From JBGPBY01 sp041481485 (lineage in GTDB: Bacteria; Acidobacteriota; Terriglobia; 20CM-2-55-15), in contig JBGPBY010000152.1 in the NCBI GenBank assembly GCA_041481485.1, forward strand, positions 1-13,818: a stretch of DNA of 13,818 bases. The letters run 5' to 3'. Below, in pieces: positions 12,861 through 13,818 of the stretch. The notes beneath the pieces were generated by a model. The model ran no database searches, was not told the DNA's origin, and saw nothing but the letters and a program-made list of their open reading frames with translations. The translations under genes were made by a program, and so were the position numbers. Position 1 is the stretch's first letter, and every line of letters begins with the position of its first letter.

Positions 12861-12886
12861 CGGTCATAGACCGATGCGGGCTCTAC
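12858..12886 (-). repeat. Hairpin repeat, copy 5, degraded, at the MBL gene stop
   Basis: CGGTC-ATA-GACCG (12861-12873) is the core of the dispersed hairpin repeat. The outer stem on the gene-proximal side is broken and a few bases are inserted before the CTAC (12883-12886). As in copy 2, the TAG of the repeat's GTAG end coincides with the stop codon of the minus-strand gene. It abuts the 28-bp palindrome directly. Confidence 0.65.
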
Positions 12887-13770
12887 TTTCCCCCGAGCTC
12901 GGCGTAGAGCTGATTGACGAAACGGTCCGCAGTGGTTCCCACCTGCTCAATCTTCGAATCGTAATCGGCAGTCGGCTTGGCGGCCACGATCTGCTGTGCG
13001 TTCTTCCCGTCCTTGATGAACCGGGCTACGCGATCGCGGATGACCAGAATCATGTCGCGATGCGCAATTACCGCGTTGCGGTTGACCGTCGGACCATGAC
13101 CGGGGATGATTTTCGTGTCGGGCCCCGCCATTCCGATGGTTTCTCCGAGACCTTCAAGCATGCCGTCGAGCGTGCCGCCGTTCGCACGATCGATATTGGG
13201 ATACTGGATGGACCGGTAATAGTCGCCCGTCATCAGAACGTCCAGCCCGGGAAAGCGAACGAGCGTATCGCCGTCTGTGTGTGCGGCACGAATCGGGATG
13301 AGCTGAATTTCTTCCCCGTTCATATGGAGAGTGACGGGGCCGTCGTAAGTCACCATCGGCAGCGCTGCCGCCGGTGCGGGTTGAGCCGTCCCGCCGGGAT
13401 TAGCCAGACGTGATCTCAATTGATCGCGCGAAAAAATGACCGCGCCGAGCTTGGCGAAATTTTCGTTTCCTCCCGTGTGGTCGCCATGAACATGGGTGTT
13501 CACGACAAACCTGATCGTGCCTGGGGAGATTGCCTTCACGGCGGCCACAATCTTCTGAGTCAGCGGCGCGTATTGCGTATCGACGAGTAAGACGCCGTCA
13601 GGACCGACCAAAGCTCCGATCATGCCGCCCTGGCCTTCCAGCGTGTAAAACTTGTCGCTGATCTTTGTTGTTTTAATTTGAACCTGGCTGAAATCCTGCG
13701 GCGCATTTTGCGCGGCGGCAGAGGTGGCAAGCAGGAATGTTGCAGCAATGAAGAGCATTCTTGATTTCAT
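12883..13770 (-). CDS. Exported MBL-fold metallo-hydrolase
   Basis: A 295-residue metallo-beta-lactamase-fold hydrolase with an N-terminal signal peptide (MKSRMLFIAATFLLATSAAAQ, cleavage near Ala20-Gln21), so it acts in the periplasm or outside the cell. Zinc ligands are visible: His93, His95, Asp97 and His98 in NTHVHGDHTGG, His164 in AAHTDGD, Asp183 in MTGDYY, and His225 in IPGHGP. The fold is a general hydrolase type close to B3-like/cyclase-like MBL proteins. I would not call it a beta-lactamase from sequence alone; the substrate is unknown. ATG 13770 is chosen because GGAGGA lies 5 nt upstream and the signal peptide starts there; the reading frame extends 11 codons upstream. It is convergent with the acetyltransferase gene. 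Confidence 0.92.
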   Translation of the reverse strand: MKSRMLFIAATFLLATSAAAQNAPQDFSQVQIKTTKISDKFYTLEGQGGMIGALVGPDGVLLVDTQYAPLTQKIVAAVKAISPGTIRFVVNTHVHGDHTGGNENFAKLGAVIFSRDQLRSRLANPGGTAQPAPAAALPMVTYDGPVTLHMNGEEIQLIPIRAAHTDGDTLVRFPGLDVLMTGDYYRSIQYPNIDRANGGTLDGMLEGLGETIGMAGPDTKIIPGHGPTVNRNAVIAHRDMILVIRDRVARFIKDGKNAQQIVAAKPTADYDSKIEQVGTTADRFVNQLYAELGGK

Positions 13771-13818
13771 GGGTTCCTCCGGAAGGCGCCAATCATAACG
13801 CACTTGGGCCGAAGCAAA
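13771..13818 (-). promoter_or_regulatory. Upstream region of the MBL gene with possible -10
   Basis: On the minus strand TATGAT (13792-13797) is a plausible -10, about 22 bases from the ATG with GGAGGA in between. The matching -35 would fall at or beyond the window end, so the promoter cannot be confirmed. Confidence 0.4.

Noticed and set aside
12883..13770. Naming the MBL-fold protein a beta-lactamase
   Set aside because: The zinc ligands are shared by many MBL hydrolases, and nothing in the sequence points specifically to a lactamase.

Overview
This window reads as chromosomal DNA from a Gram-negative, moderately GC-rich bacterium. Acidobacteriota or a related soil or groundwater lineage is my best guess, based on protein style (FabG, Lon, the secreted MBL-fold hydrolase, the YQGKYQ-type Dcd relative) and on the dispersed hairpin repeats between genes. 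This is an inference from remembered family resemblance, not a database result. Genes are tightly packed, mostly housekeeping, and on both strands. I see no rRNA, tRNA, CRISPR array, transposase or phage gene.

Layout. Positions 1-116 hold two tandem copies of a hairpin repeat. An ECF sigma factor gene (minus strand, 111-674) runs leftward into them. Divergent from it, a plus-strand run of five closely spaced genes covers 765-5962: a UPF0104/flippase-like membrane protein, NrdR, a short Hsp20 chaperone, Lon protease and ThiL. A nested 210-bp palindrome fills the convergent junction after thiL. The minus-strand run 8838-6201 reads aroK, an unknown exported protein, a CcdA-type thiol-disulfide transporter and a LOG-family protein, with overlapping starts and stops at two of the three joints. 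fabG (plus) and dcd (minus) converge on another long inverted repeat at 9697-9844. A DNA-binding HU-family gene and an overlapping site-2 (M50) protease gene follow, then a MarR regulator with a clear operator over its promoter and an overlapping PAT-type N-acetyltransferase. That pair converges on a 28-bp-arm palindrome and on an exported MBL-fold hydrolase gene (minus) at the right end.

How the parts fit. The left operon mixes protein quality control (Hsp20, Lon), ribonucleotide reductase control (NrdR) and thiamine diphosphate synthesis (ThiL). The MarR-acetyltransferase pair looks like a small self-regulated detoxification unit.

The most interesting signals are not gene-level. All three convergent junctions contain long palindromes, and none of the divergent junctions does. 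One repeat family (core GGTC-TAT-GACC next to CTGTAGG) occurs five times, always with the same orientation relative to the 3' end of the adjacent gene, and it twice supplies the stop codon. The copies differ by compensated base-pair changes, which suggests selection on RNA or DNA hairpin structure. The second point worth checking is dcd, where the normally invariant catalytic glutamate position appears to be serine.
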